From positions 372,001 through 436,000 of the forward strand of contig NZ_CP109485.1 in the NCBI RefSeq assembly GCF_035918235.1: a stretch of DNA of 64,000 nucleotides. The letters run 5' to 3'. A program made the position numbers and the translations under genes. Under the pieces are notes generated by a model. It searched no databases. It was given only the letters and a program-made list of their open reading frames with translations, and was not told where the DNA came from. This DNA comes from Streptomyces sp. NBC_01445. GTDB taxonomy: Bacteria > Actinomycetota > Actinomycetes > Streptomycetales > Streptomycetaceae. Shown here piece by piece: positions 46,139 through 55,943 of the stretch (position 1 is its first letter; each line of letters opens with the position of its first letter).

Positions 46139-48019
46139 ATGGCACGCTCGGTCGGTATCGACCTCGGCACGACGAACTCGGTGGTCTCGGTCCTCGAGGG
46201 CGGTGAGCCCACCGTGATCACCAACACGGAGGGGGCCAGGACCACCCCGTCGGTCGTGGCCTTCACCAAGAGTGGCGAAGTACTCGTCGGCGAGGTCGCC
46301 AAAAGGCAGGCCGTGACGAACGTGGAGCGCACCGCGCGCTCGGTGAAACGGCACATGGGAGACCACAGCTGGCGGTTCCCGGAAGCCGGGGATATCGACG
46401 GCAAGCAGTACAGCGCACAGGAGATCTCCGCGCGCGTGCTGCAGAAGCTGAAGCGGGATGCGGAGGCGTACCTGGGTGAGGACGTCACCGACGCCGTGGT
46501 CACCGTCCCGGCGTACTTCGACGACTCCCAGAGGCAGGCGACGAAGGAAGCCGGCGAGATCGCCGGTCTGAACGTCCTGCGGATCGTGAACGAGCCCACG
46601 GCCGCGGCGCTGGCGTACGGATTGGACAAAGAGAACGAACAGACCGTGCTGGTCTTCGACCTGGGTGGTGGCACCTTCGACGTGTCGCTGCTGGAGATGG
46701 GCGAGGGCGTCATCGAGGTCAAGGCCACCAACGGCGACACCAACCTCGGTGGTGACGACTGGGACCAGCGCGTCGTCGACTACCTGGTCCAGCAGTTCAA
46801 GAATGGCTACGGAGTCGATCTCTCCAAGGACAAGATGGCGGTGCAGCGCCTGCGGGAGACCGCCGAGAAGGCGAAGATCGAGCTCTCGTCCTCGACCGAG
46901 ACCACGATCAACCTGCCCTACATCACGGCGTCCGCCGAGGGCCCGCTGCACCTGGACGAGAAGCTCACGCGCGCCCAGTTCCAGCAGCTCACGTCCGACC
47001 TTCTGGAGCGCTGCAAGACGCCGTTCCACAACGCGATCAAAGACGCGGGCATCAAGGTGTCCGACATCCATCATGTGATCCTCGTGGGCGGCTCCACGCG
47101 GATGCCGGCCGTGACCGAACTGGTCCGCGAGCTCACGGGCAAAGATCCGAACAAGGGCGTGAACCCGGACGAGGTCGTCGCCATCGGCGCCGCCCTGCAG
47201 GCCGGTGTCCTCAAGGGTGAGGTCAAGGACGTCCTGCTCCTCGACGTGACCCCGCTGTCCCTCGGCATCGAGACCAAGGGAGGGATCATGACGAAGCTCA
47301 TCGAGCGCAACACCACGATCCCGACCAAGCGTTCCGAGATCTTCACGACGGCCGAGGACAACCAGCCGTCCGTGCAGATCCAGGTCTACCAGGGCGAGCG
47401 CGAGATCGCGGCGTACAACAAGAAGCTCGGGATGTTCGAGCTCACCGGTCTGCCGCCGGCCCCGCGTGGTGTCCCGCAGATCGAGGTCGCCTTCGACATC
47501 GACGCCAACGGCATCATGCACGTGACCGCGAAGGACCTGGGCACGGGCAGGGAGCAGAAGATGACCGTCACCGGCGGCTCCGCCCTCCCCAAGGACGACA
47601 TCAACCGCATGGTCCACGAGGCCGAGCAGTACGCCGAGGAAGACCACCGTCGCCGCGAGGCCGCCGAGACCCGTAACCAGGGCGAGCAGCTCGTCTACCA
47701 GACGGAGAAGTTCCTCAAGGACAACGAGGACAAGGTCCCCGGCGAGGTCAAGACCGAGGTCGAGGAGTCCATCGCCGAGCTGAAGGAGAAGCTCAAGGGC
47801 GAGTCCGCCGAGGGCGACAACACTGCCGAGATCCGCACCGCCACCGAGAAGGTCGCCGCCGTCTCGCAGAAGCTGGGCCAGGCCATGTACGCCCAGGCGC
47901 AGGGCGCGCAGGCTGCGGGCGGTCCCGAGGCCGGAGCCCCGGGCGACGAGCACAAGGCCGCTGATGACGACGTCGTCGACGCCGAGATCGTCGACGACGA
48001 CAAGCCGGAGGCGGGGTGA
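46139..48019 (+). CDS. dnaK: Hsp70 chaperone DnaK
   Basis: 626-aa Hsp70, full length. ATPase motifs: [20 protein letters not shown] near residue 5, [58 protein letters not shown] and [18 protein letters not shown]. Interdomain linker [19 protein letters not shown], then the substrate-binding domain and a lid ending in an acidic [21 protein letters not shown] 46139 has AGGAGG at good spacing. It couples directly to grpE (2 bp gap) and csbD. A dnaJ and hspR, which follow grpE in the main Streptomyces dnaK operon, are absent, so this is likely a second, stress-dedicated copy. Confidence 0.96.
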   Translation: MARSVGIDLGTTNSVVSVLEGGEPTVITNTEGARTTPSVVAFTKSGEVLVGEVAKRQAVTNVERTARSVKRHMGDHSWRFPEAGDIDGKQYSAQEISARVLQKLKRDAEAYLGEDVTDAVVTVPAYFDDSQRQATKEAGEIAGLNVLRIVNEPTAAALAYGLDKENEQTVLVFDLGGGTFDVSLLEMGEGVIEVKATNGDTNLGGDDWDQRVVDYLVQQFKNGYGVDLSKDKMAVQRLRETAEKAKIELSSSTETTINLPYITASAEGPLHLDEKLTRAQFQQLTSDLLERCKTPFHNAIKDAGIKVSDIHHVILVGGSTRMPAVTELVRELTGKDPNKGVNPDEVVAIGAALQAGVLKGEVKDVLLLDVTPLSLGIETKGGIMTKLIERNTTIPTKRSEIFTTAEDNQPSVQIQVYQGEREIAAYNKKLGMFELTGLPPAPRGVPQIEVAFDIDANGIMHVTAKDLGTGREQKMTVTGGSALPKDDINRMVHEAEQYAEEDHRRREAAETRNQGEQLVYQTEKFLKDNEDKVPGEVKTEVEESIAELKEKLKGESAEGDNTAEIRTATEKVAAVSQKLGQAMYAQAQGAQAAGGPEAGAPGDEHKAADDDVVDAEIVDDDKPEAG

Positions 48020-48021
48020 CC

Positions 48022-48588
48022 ATGGAGAAGGAACAGTTGCAGCTCACCGACCCCGAGCTGCGGCGACTACTCGAGGAGCGCACCGCAGACCTGCAGCGAG
48101 TGAAGGCCGAGTACGACAACTACCGCAAGCAGGTACGGCGCGACCGCATGGCCGTGCGCGAGATAGCCGTTGCCAACGTACTGCGCACCCTACTGCCCGT
48201 GCTGGACACGATGGATCGCGCGTACGAGCACGAGCCGACGACACCGGGCCTCAAGGAAGTCACCGAAACCCTGTGCGCCCAACTCGGCTCACTGGGCCTG
48301 CAGTCGTTCGGAGAGGAGGGCGACGAGTTCGACCCCGCGTGCCACGAGGCCGTAGCCCATCACGTCTCCCCGGAGACCCACCGGCTCTGCTGTAGCCAGA
48401 TCCTCTCCCCCGGATACCTGCTCGGCGGCCGCCTGCTGCGTGCGGCCCACGTGGAAGTCACCGGGCCTCGCCCCGAGCGGAACCATGACGGAGCGGAAGG
48501 CCGTGACATCGGCGAGCGGGACAGCGAGCCGCCCAGGCGTCCACGCGCAGGACCAGGCGATCACAGCCGACCGTGGGCGCTCGGGTGA
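48022..48588 (+). CDS. grpE: nucleotide exchange factor GrpE
   Basis: 188 aa from ATG 48022, 2 bp after the dnaK stop. GrpE core: RVKAEYDNYRKQVRRDRMAV, LPVLDTMDRAYEHEPTTPGL, TLCAQLGSLGLQSFGEEGDE, FDPACHEAVAHHV and GYLLGGRLLRAAHVEV (beta domain end). The long N-terminal coiled coil is short (only about 20 residues before it). After VTGPRP an extra tail of about 37 polar residues of no known function follows, as does a change of composition. It should act as the partner of the preceding DnaK. Confidence 0.9.
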   Translation: MEKEQLQLTDPELRRLLEERTADLQRVKAEYDNYRKQVRRDRMAVREIAVANVLRTLLPVLDTMDRAYEHEPTTPGLKEVTETLCAQLGSLGLQSFGEEGDEFDPACHEAVAHHVSPETHRLCCSQILSPGYLLGGRLLRAAHVEVTGPRPERNHDGAEGRDIGERDSEPPRRPRAGPGDHSRPWALG

Positions 48589-48640
48589 TGGTCGGACCTG
48601 CGTTGGAGACGCAGGAATTTCACAGGAGGAAGGTGTCGTC

Positions 48641-48832
48641 ATGACCGGCAGGGGCGGCCTGGACAAGATCAAAGGCAAGGCCAAGGAGATGACGGGCAAG
48701 ATCACTGGCGATCGCCGCAAGGAGGTCGAGGGTAAGGGCGACCAGGTCAAGGGCGAGGCCAAGAAGGTCATGCGCGAGGTCCACGACCGTGCGCGCGGCG
48801 CCCGGGACTCCCTAAGGCGCCGGCACAACTGA
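48641..48832 (+). CDS. CsbD-family stress protein
   Basis: 63-aa highly basic CsbD-like protein (GLDKIKGKAKEMTGKITGDR, then VEGKGDQVKGEAKKVMREVH). The K-G-K-A-K-E-x-x-G repeat is the family hallmark. ATG 48641 has AGGAGGAAGG upstream. It is 52 bp after grpE, and a strong hairpin follows the stop. In Bacillus the family is under general stress (sigma B) control; in actinomycetes it is often induced by osmotic or oxidative stress. Membership of a dnaK-grpE operon is unusual. Confidence 0.93.
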   Translation: MTGRGGLDKIKGKAKEMTGKITGDRRKEVEGKGDQVKGEAKKVMREVHDRARGARDSLRRRHN

Positions 48833-48842
48833 CGCGGCCGTA

Positions 48843-48874
48843 GCGCGGACAGCCCCGGCGGGGGCTGTCCGCGC
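48843..48874. terminator. hairpin terminator of the dnaK-grpE-csbD operon
   Basis: Perfect 14-bp stem GCGCGGACAGCCCC with its complement and loop GGCG, 10 bp after the csbD stop. Confidence 0.92.
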
Positions 48875-49856
48875 GGCCCCTCCATGCTGCTTGCCGATAC
48901 CGAAACGCACGTCGGTTCAGCACCATCCGCTCTCGCGTGCCAACGGCGCGGGTTGCGCGCCCCGCCATGTCGCCGGGCGAGAGCCACCCTCCGAGCTCGA
49001 GCAACTCCGGGGCGGCATTGCTGTTGACCTTCGAATCAGTGAACGCCGCCGTGCTCAGGACGCGGCCGGCCGGAGGAGAGAGGTCTGGACGGCAACCAAC
49101 GGACCTGCCCGCAACGGGGACCGGCCGAAGCGCACGAAGACGGCATTCATACGCATCGCCGGTGATCAATTGGCCGTCCGCCTGGCCTGGTGGGAACGAA
49201 TCGCCGCCCGCCGGGGAAGTGTGCGTGTTCCTCTGTCGGCAGTGCACCGGGTCTCGCTCGAACCCGTTGGTGGCGGCCGCTGCGCGGCACCCTCGCCACG
49301 GCACTCGCATCCCGCATCCCTGGAACCGTCTGTATCGGCACGCGAAGCCATCACGGCGGGGAGGATTTCGTGGCCATGAGGCTTCCGCGGCACCACACCG
49401 AAGATCGACAAATCCATGCCTTGGCGCCAACCGCTCCCAGTGCCTGAGGAAACGGCACGGCACAAGGACAGGCCTACCGCCCACGCTGCAACCACGCCTT
49501 CGCAATCAGGAGCGGGTCCGATTCTTGGGCGATGCCAGGCCGACGCCGGCAGCACGACCTGACGCGACAGACGAAGTCCTCGATCATGGAGCGCCTGCCT
49601 CCCTGCGTTGCCTCTACCCGCACGACGAGGCCCCGCTCTTCCCGCGGCTCGGTCCGCGGTCGAGGTTGTGGACCGAAGGCCGTTCAGTAGCACTCCGTCG
49701 TGAGGGTCGGCGGACTCCCAGCAGGCCGACTGAGCTAAATCCTTCTCTACGGGTTCAAGGCCCGCGCATGGCGTCCCGGGTGGCCGTTGAACCGGACCCC
49801 GCAAGGCAGGGTTGCGGAATCCAGACCGCCACCCGCCTCGGGGCGTGCTGGCGGGC
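48875..49856. other. gene-free stretch of about 980 bp
   Basis: No protein recognised on either strand despite long open frames, which come from GC bias. GGGTTCAAGGCCCG at 49751-49764 resembles a T-arm, but no tRNA can be folded around it. No ribosome site precedes any long frame. Confidence 0.5.
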
Positions 49857-50264
49857 TCAGATGAGGCCGAGCTGCCGCATCATTCCGAGTTCGTCACTGC
49901 TACCCCAGCGCTCGACGAGCTTGCCGTCCTCGAAACGGCTGATCTGCATACCGCGGAAGCTCACCGACTTGCCGGTCGGTGCGTGCCCCGCGAGTTCGCC
50001 GCGGTGGGTGCCCGTGATGGTATACGCGAAGGCCAGCTCGTCCGCGGTCGCCAGCAGGTGCTCGACCTCGACGTGCAGATCGGGGAAGGCGCGCCTGAGG
50101 TCCCGGAACATGGCCTGATACCCCTCGGGACCCGGGCCCTGTCCGGGGGCGGCGTCGTGGTCGATCGAGCCGGGAGCGACGATGTCCGCGATGGCGGCGA
50201 GATTCCCGCTGTTGACGGCCTCGCCGAAGGCGGTCTGGGCGGCGATGTTGTCCTGCTGGGACAT
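49857..50264 (-). CDS. SnoaL-like ester cyclase / NTF2-fold protein
   Basis: 135 aa. SQQDNIAAQTAFGEAVNSGN leads into NTF2-like features FRDLRRAFPDLHVEVEHLLA, RGELAGHAPTGKSVSFRGMQ and RFEDGKLVERWGSSDELGMM. It matches the SnoaL group, which contains ester cyclases of polyketide pathways, but most members are of unknown function. No polyketide genes adjoin it. ATG 50264 follows a GAGGAGTGCC segment. Single gene. Confidence 0.9.
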   Translation of the reverse strand: MSQQDNIAAQTAFGEAVNSGNLAAIADIVAPGSIDHDAAPGQGPGPEGYQAMFRDLRRAFPDLHVEVEHLLATADELAFAYTITGTHRGELAGHAPTGKSVSFRGMQISRFEDGKLVERWGSSDELGMMRQLGLI

Positions 50265-50499
50265 GGCACTCCTCGGTCTGTGAAGGCATCCGCCTGGCCT
50301 GCCACTCCGCTGGAACGGCCCACCCTGGCCACCGATCCTCTGCAGCCGGTCCGGAAGCGCCTCCCGACACGCCAGCAACCACCCCGTTACGGGCTGCCCC
50401 GTACGCCCGTCCGCCCCAACGCCAGCCCGTACGTGGGACGCTCCTCCCCCACTCGGCCGCCGGCCGCACACCCGCCCAACGCACTGTTGAGCAGCCCGA

Positions 50500-51020
50500 G
50501 AGCTCACCGGCGCGCCGGTGTTGCCGGTGCTGCCGGGCACCCCCGAGCGGCGCAGCTTCGCCTACGTGCGGCACGGCACCATCGACCCGTTCGCCGCGCT
50601 GAACACGGCAACCGGAAAGGTGATCAGCCGCCTGTCCGCACAGCATCAGGCGGTGGACTTCAGGGACTTCCTGGCCGAGATCGCCCGCCAGACTGAGCCC
50701 GGCCTGGCGGTCCATGTCATCTGCGACAACTCTCCGCCCACAAGGCACCGGTGGTGCACAAGTGGCTGCTCGCACACCCCGGGTTCACCCCACACTTCAC
50801 CCCGACCTACTCGTCGTGGATCAACCAGGTCGAGCGGTGGTTCACCGAACTGCAACGACGCCGTCTGGAACGTGGCGTCTTCTGCTCACTCGACGATCTC
50901 AAGACCGCACTCAGCGAATGGATCAAGATCTGGAACGCGGCCGCCGGGCCTTTCAAGTGGACCAAGACCGCCGACCAGATCTGCCACTACTGCGACAGAA
51001 TCTCCGGACCGACTCACTAC
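50500..51020 (+). pseudogene. IS630-family transposase C-terminal fragment, frameshifted
   Basis: PERRSFAYVRHGTIDPFAAL and FRDFLAEIARQTEPGLAVHV lie in one frame; HKWLLAHPGFTPHFTPTYSS, WINQVERWFTELQRRRLERG and TADQICHYCDRISGPTHYAL are in another. This is the latter part of an IS630 transposase, including the last catalytic region (WINQVERWF). A one-base loss near 50735 separates them, and the N-terminal DNA-binding region is missing. Confidence 0.85.
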
Positions 51021-51235
51021 GCGCTGTGCTGCGGCTTCCGTGCCGCCGCCTTCAGGGCGCGGCACCCGGATCCACCGTCGCCGGCCCCCTGCGCAGTCGC
51101 GCAGCCTTCGGCCGATGGCCTGACGTTCCCGTGACCGGCGCGGTGACGACTGCCGGACCGGGTAGGGGAATTCGTGCGTTCACCGTCGATGCAACTCGAC
51201 TACCGGGCGGCCGCGGTTTCACGGGAAGTATGGAG

Positions 51236-52306
51236 ATGATCAGCAGACGAACCTTCGGAAAGGTCGTCGGTACGGGAGTGGTTGCGTCCTCAACGGCTGG
51301 CCTTTCCGTGGCGTGCTCAACTGCCACGTCCGGCGAAAACAATCACTTTCCGCAGACGGACGAGCAAGTGGAGGAAAACTCAGGGTTCGGCTCATTGAAG
51401 CAGGTCGAGGCTGGCGTCCTGAATGTGGGATACGCAGAATTAGGCCCGGCCCATGGCCCGGTGGTCGTTCTTCTGCACGGCTGGCCTTACGACATTCACA
51501 GTTACGTCGCTGTCGCGCCGTTGCTGAGGGAAAAGGGATACCGGGTCATCGTTCCGTATCTGCGGGGCCATGGCACGACGCGCTTCCTTTCGAGCGAGAC
51601 GTTCCGGAACGCGCAGCAGTCGGTATTTGCTCTCGACATCATCGCCTTGATGGATGCGCTGCGGATCGACAAGGCGATCCTCGCAGGCTACGACTGGGGA
51701 TCGCGGACAGCGGACATCATTGCGGCGCTCTGGCCAGAACGGGTCAAGGGGCTGGTCTCCGTGACCGGCTATCTGATCACGAACCTGGAAGCCAACAAGA
51801 AGCCGTTGCCGCCGAAGCTCGAGTGGGCATGGTGGTATCAGTTCTACTTCGCCACGGAGAGAGGCCGGCTCGGCCTCGAACAGAACCGGCATGATCTGGC
51901 GAAGCAGGTCTGGAAGTTCAACTCCCCGACATGGGCTTTTGATGACGCCACGTTCGATCGCACCGCGGAGGCGTTCCGCAATCCGGATTACGTCAGCATC
52001 GTGATCGACAATTATCGCTGGCGGCTGAGCCTGGCCAAGGGCGACCCCCGTTACGACGACCTCGAAAAGCGGCTCGCCGCAGGTCCCGTCATCACCGTGC
52101 CCACGATCACCCTCGACGGCGAGGCCGATCCCTTCACGCCTGCGGGCGGCGGCTCTTCCTATCGCGACAAGTTCACCGGTCACTATGCGCATCGAACCCT
52201 GAAGGGTATCGGTCACAATCTGCCCCAGGAAGCGCCCCGCGAATTCGCGCAGGCCGTCGTGGACGTCGACAATTTTCCCGCAGCCGGGCGGACGTCATCC
52301 CCATGA
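51236..52306 (+). CDS. exported alpha/beta hydrolase lipoprotein (epoxide hydrolase-like)
   Basis: 356 aa from ATG 51236, with GGGAAG upstream. A twin-arginine signal (ISRRTFGKVVGTGVVASSTA) is followed by a lipobox (SVACS), so a lipid-anchored or secreted enzyme is predicted. HGWPYDIHSYVAVAPLLREK (oxyanion), GYDWGSRTADIIAALWPERV (nucleophile elbow with Asp) and GIGHNLPQEAP (His) form the triad of epoxide hydrolase/dehalogenase-like enzymes. Codon use is lower in third-position GC than the neighbours, with many A/T-ending codons, suggesting horizontal acquisition, perhaps from a proteobacterium (inference). Follows an IS630 relic. Confidence 0.88.
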   Translation: MISRRTFGKVVGTGVVASSTAGLSVACSTATSGENNHFPQTDEQVEENSGFGSLKQVEAGVLNVGYAELGPAHGPVVVLLHGWPYDIHSYVAVAPLLREKGYRVIVPYLRGHGTTRFLSSETFRNAQQSVFALDIIALMDALRIDKAILAGYDWGSRTADIIAALWPERVKGLVSVTGYLITNLEANKKPLPPKLEWAWWYQFYFATERGRLGLEQNRHDLAKQVWKFNSPTWAFDDATFDRTAEAFRNPDYVSIVIDNYRWRLSLAKGDPRYDDLEKRLAAGPVITVPTITLDGEADPFTPAGGGSSYRDKFTGHYAHRTLKGIGHNLPQEAPREFAQAVVDVDNFPAAGRTSSP

Positions 52307-52449
52307 CGGCGGGGTCGCGGCCTCGCCGGACCCTCTGCCTCACGTCTCATCGCCACTCCTCGCTGCGGGGAGCGCAGACCACGTGCAGTCAAATGACCGT
52401 CCTGACCGGAAGACCGGCGCGACCGGGCACACACCACCAAGAAGCCGCC

Positions 52450-52805
52450 ATGTCTAACCACTTCAGCGCCGAAAAACTCAAGTCTCCCGGACCGATTTGG
52501 ACGGCGTCCAGACGCCAGCCGACCCTGGCAAGACCGTGCCGATCATGAATGTAAGCCCGTTCATGATCGAGTCGGAATTCCACCCCGCCGGGTTCTACCG
52601 GCTCAACATCGACACCGACGGCGACGCGCACGCCGACGCCGCTTTCGCCTTTATGTTCTCCCAGCCCGCCGATGCTACCCAGACCGGGACCGGCCTACTA
52701 CGTCACCGGCCTTCAGTCTCGCCAGACCGAGCCCGCCGGCGACGTACTCATCCAGGTTCGACTCCTGCCGAGTGCACTCAGCGTCTGCTCCATCACGACG
52801 CCTGA
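52450..52805 (+). pseudogene. DUF4331-like protein, N-terminal fragment
   Basis: MSNHFSAEKLKSPGP is the usual opening of DUF4331 proteins; then an internal loss and frame change, after which QTPADPGKTVPIMNVSPFM, ESEFHPAGFYRLNIDTDGDA and HADAAFAFMFS continue. The sequence diverges near 52690. The large C-terminal part is lacking. Confidence 0.65.
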
Positions 52806-53563
52806 TCGGAGGCATCGGCACAACTGTCATGCTTCCTGGGCGAGTTCCACTCCTGCGCGACGGCCCCTTCGCACGCGTTGTTCGAGCTGACTGATGCCGT
52901 TCTGTGCGGCGATGGGCCCGTGAGCTCGCTGGCCGAGATGTCACTGGTGGGCGAACACTGTCGCGGCCATGGAGGCTCTACGCGGCGGCGGTCCGTGGGC
53001 GCATCGATGCCAGCCGACGAGGCGGGCACAGGCCGAAGTGGCCTGGTCTGGTGCTAGGTGTCTGCACGCGGGGCAGTTTCCCTCGCTCGGCCGGCGATGT
53101 TCCCGCGGCGCAGGCGAGAGGCCTTTCGCGGCTGCGAGCGAGAGCAGGCCCTGGATCATCACTGGCCAGTGTGGTTTGAGCAGACGCGCATGTGGTGTGG
53201 GGCAGACACGAGTGGGTCCTCCGACTGAGACTGAGCTTGCGGATGGCCAATCGAAGTCTGCTGCTCGGAAGCAGAGATGACGAGGCGCAATGTCACCGCG
53301 GTCAAGGAGCCAGCCCTGTCTGGCATTGTTCACGAGAACCGGTTCTGTCTCAACTTCTGTGGAGCTGCGCTGTGTGTGTTCGTGACCGCATCGAACCTAC
53401 GCTCTGACCTGCCGGTTCCCTGCATGCGCCGACCTGATCTACCGAGCATCCGGGCGTCACCACAGACCTTGAGCCGAAACCCGAGAACCGACAGCACATG
53501 GACACGAGACCGGGCAGCACCAGAAGCACTGCAGAAATCGAACAGTTCATGTCTTCGGGCAGC
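52806..53563. other. gene-free stretch
   Basis: No recognisable coding region on either strand over 750 bp. ORFs here show no family features or ribosome sites. The right end joins the hydrolase terminator. Confidence 0.5.
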
Positions 53564-53594
53564 GCGGGCCCCTGCCGAGTTGGCAGGGGCCCGC
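53564..53594 (-). terminator. hairpin terminator of the leftward hydrolase gene
   Basis: Perfect 13-bp stem GCGGGCCCCTGCC with its complement around loop GAGTT, about 100 bp downstream of the hydrolase stop at 53693. Confidence 0.85.
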
Positions 53595-53692
53595 GGCACA
53601 GGCAGCAGAGGAGAGCCGGGACCTGCCCTCGACGAGGAGCATCCTGGCGGCCAACACGGCTTACCGTCTGCTGGTCGCCTGACGGCCTGGCC

Positions 53693-54421
53693 TCACCTCA
53701 GGTGCCGGGTGAAGAACTGGGCCGCGGCGTCCCCCGCGAACTGCGGGACGCCGGTGTGCCCGCCCATATTGGCGTTCAGCGTCTTCTCCTTGGAGCCGAA
53801 GGCGTCGAACAGGTCCAGGGCCGCCTGCCGGTCGTTCCCTTCATCGTCCCACTGCAGCAGGACATGCAGCGGAATGGTGACCTGGCGGGCCTCCTCGAAG
53901 ATGGCGCGAGGCACGAAACTCCCGGCGAAGAGACCGGCGGCCACGATGCGCGGCTCGACCACCGCAAGCCGGATTCCGATGGAGATCACTCCCCCCGAGT
54001 ACCCGACCGGGCCACCGATCTCGGGCAGCGACATGAGGGCGTCCAAGGCGGCCTGCCATTCCGGGACCGCCTTGTCGACCAGCGGGAGGATGAGGGCATC
54101 GACGATCTCGTCGCTGACCGGCTCGCCGGCCTCCATGGCCCGGCGCAGGTCAGCGCGGGCCTGCTCGGCGGCGGGCCAACGGGGCCGGTCGCCGCTTCCG
54201 GGGAGCTCGATGGTGGCCGTGGCGAAGCCCTCCGCCGCGGAGTGCCGGGCCCGGGCCACCAGTCGGGGGTACATCTTGCGCAGCCCGAGGGGAGGGTGGC
54301 CGAGCAGGATCAGCGGCGCCGGTGCGGATGCGGGCGTCCACAGGATGCCGGGGATCTCTCCGAGGGTGAATTCACGCTCGAGAACACCGTCGTCGAGACG
54401 CTGTTCAGAAGTGAAGTGCAT
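53693..54421 (-). CDS. alpha/beta hydrolase (dienelactone hydrolase-like)
   Basis: 242 aa. Opening beta strands FTLGEIPGILWTPASAPAPL and ILLGHPPLGLRKMYPRLVAR (oxyanion region), nucleophile elbow GPVGYSGGVISIGI (G-Y-S-G-G) with Ser, a probable Asp in LQWDDEGNDRQAALDLFDAF, and the catalytic His in NMGGHTGVPQF. The fold and size fit the dienelactone/acyl hydrolase group. The terminator lies just downstream and the start has a gap of more than 600 bp upstream. Substrate unknown. Confidence 0.88.
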   Translation of the reverse strand: MHFTSEQRLDDGVLEREFTLGEIPGILWTPASAPAPLILLGHPPLGLRKMYPRLVARARHSAAEGFATATIELPGSGDRPRWPAAEQARADLRRAMEAGEPVSDEIVDALILPLVDKAVPEWQAALDALMSLPEIGGPVGYSGGVISIGIRLAVVEPRIVAAGLFAGSFVPRAIFEEARQVTIPLHVLLQWDDEGNDRQAALDLFDAFGSKEKTLNANMGGHTGVPQFAGDAAAQFFTRHLR

Positions 54422-55084
54422 GGTCGTACCTTTCGGGAGTGCTCAGAACGGCGCTCCCGGACGACCTATCGCCCGACCGTGACCCCGGAGGGGAGCACCC
54501 ATGTCGATACTGCGTTCACGGGTACCACCTCCTCGTTCTCTAGCACGGCCTCCGGAAACGTAGCAGTGGTCGCGGTGGTCCGCCAAACGGATTCTCGCGA
54601 GGGTTCCGTGGCCGGATGCCAAGGAGTCGGAACACTACGCAGAGGTATTTCGGCCTCATCACGGCTTCCCGAGGCGAGGCCCTGCCACGGCGGGGCGCGT
54701 TGGGGGCGCTGTCGTTTCTCATGAACGTCGAACACGACGCGCCGCCGACGCCTCCCCATCTCATGTACTGGTGCTGTCGGTTCTCGGGCTCTGGCTCAGC
54801 TCTTACGGTGCTGTCGCGCTGAGCGATCCTTCATCGTCGTGGGAACCCCACGAACTGCGCATCATGAGGTGCCGGAACGCCAGACGCGCATCGGTCCCGG
54901 ACGCGTAAGCGGCGACCGGCGGCAGCCCGTGCCACCGGGACGACTCCCGTACGTTCAGGTGACGCCTGATCACATCCTGTCCACGACGGTGTTCGTTGGT
55001 CGGCTGCGAGCTGGTCAGTGACGCCCGTCAATCGGACGGATCCCTGAAGGACGCATCGCGAACCAAGAGGCGTCGAGCACGAGC
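54422..55084. other. gene-free stretch
   Basis: Holds the hydrolase promoter. A minus-strand frame near 54850-55010 (VIRRHLNVRESSRWHGLPPV, then AAYASGTDARLAFRHLMMRS) looks protein-like but matches no family I recognise and has no clear start; it could be the tail of a lost gene. Confidence 0.4.
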
Positions 55085-55624
55085 TCAGGCGGACGGCGTG
55101 ACCGGGGACCGCAGGCCGAGCCACTGCTCGGCGTCCCAGGCCTGGAACCGCTCTACCTCGGTGAACCCCAGCCTTGCCGCGAGGCGCATCGAGCCGACGT
55201 TGGCGGTCTGGGTGGTGAGCACCGCCGGCTCGCCGGGAAGGGCGCCGTCGAACCAGTCGAGTGCCGCCGCGCACGCCTCGGCGGCGTACCCGAATCCCCA
55301 CGCCCGCGGCAGGAACAGGTAGCCGAGATCGGCCTTCCCCGCAGCAGCCGGGCGACGGTGCTCCGTTGCTCTCCTGAGCAGGATCTGACCGATCATCGCC
55401 CCGTCGAGATCAACGACGAAACTCCCGGGCCACCGCGCGGGTACCTCGGGCATCTCGCGCTCAAGCTCGTCACGCGGCCGGGGGCCGCCGAGGTAGGTAT
55501 GCACCTCTGGCGACGACAGCAGCTCGATGAACGCCGCACGGTCCCGGGCTTCGGGCTCACGGAGCACAAGTCGCTCGGTCTTGATCGGCTCAGGCGGCCA
55601 GGCGACGGGTCCAAGTTCAGTCAT
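55085..55624 (-). CDS. GNAT-family N-acetyltransferase
   Basis: 179 aa from ATG 55624. PPEPIKTERLVLREPEARDR is the RimJ-type N-terminus. LGYLFLPRAWGFGYAAEACA contains the acetyl-CoA loop (W-G-F-G-Y-A), and LTTQTANVGSMRLAARLGFT leads to the C-terminal part. Acceptor unknown. Single gene. Confidence 0.92.
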   Translation of the reverse strand: MTELGPVAWPPEPIKTERLVLREPEARDRAAFIELLSSPEVHTYLGGPRPRDELEREMPEVPARWPGSFVVDLDGAMIGQILLRRATEHRRPAAAGKADLGYLFLPRAWGFGYAAEACAAALDWFDGALPGEPAVLTTQTANVGSMRLAARLGFTEVERFQAWDAEQWLGLRSPVTPSA

Positions 55625-55943
55625 GCCGACCAACTAATCAGCAGACTAGGCAGCGATCAAGGCTCGCGGACCGATCAACCCAACGGCCCGGGCCCCACAC
55701 TCACCGAGGGAGCCGTGCAAACCCGATCCGATCCATCCGTCAGTCAGTCAGTCAGTCACCAGGGCGTGGCCAAACCTACATTTTAGTGATCAAGCACCGC
55801 TCTCCGCTCCCCGTCTCCCCCAGACAGTTCAAAGACCAAGCATGTGGGGCGAAGAGCGGCCCCAACCGTTTTCAAAGATCCCCACCAATCGCCACCGAGC
55901 ACCCGCTCGCCGGGGCGGCCTGGGCAAAGTCGAGCCTGGTTCG
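55625..55943. other. gene-free stretch
   Basis: Upstream region of the acetyltransferase gene. Contains a short direct repeat (CAGTCAGTCAGTCAGTCA at 55741-55758, a tandem CAGT unit). Nothing else recognisable. Confidence 0.5.

Noticed and set aside
46118..47953. A 611-codon open frame antisense to dnaK, and similar long antisense frames at 901-1884, 2980-4431 and 5279-6577
   Set aside because: They mirror real genes with strong third-position GC bias; no ribosome sites or family motifs.
49715..49775. tRNA-like pieces: GGTTCAAGGCC on the plus strand and TTAGCTCAGTCGG on the minus strand
   Set aside because: The T-arm-like and D-arm-like pieces are on opposite strands and no cloverleaf can be built.
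48937..50118. A 393-codon plus-strand frame after the chaperone operon
   Set aside because: Arg/Pro-rich composition typical of out-of-frame reading, overlaps the SnoaL-like gene antisense.
55741..55758. CAGT tandem repeat as a possible microsatellite switch
   Set aside because: Only four and a half units, not inside a gene, and without a promoter context.
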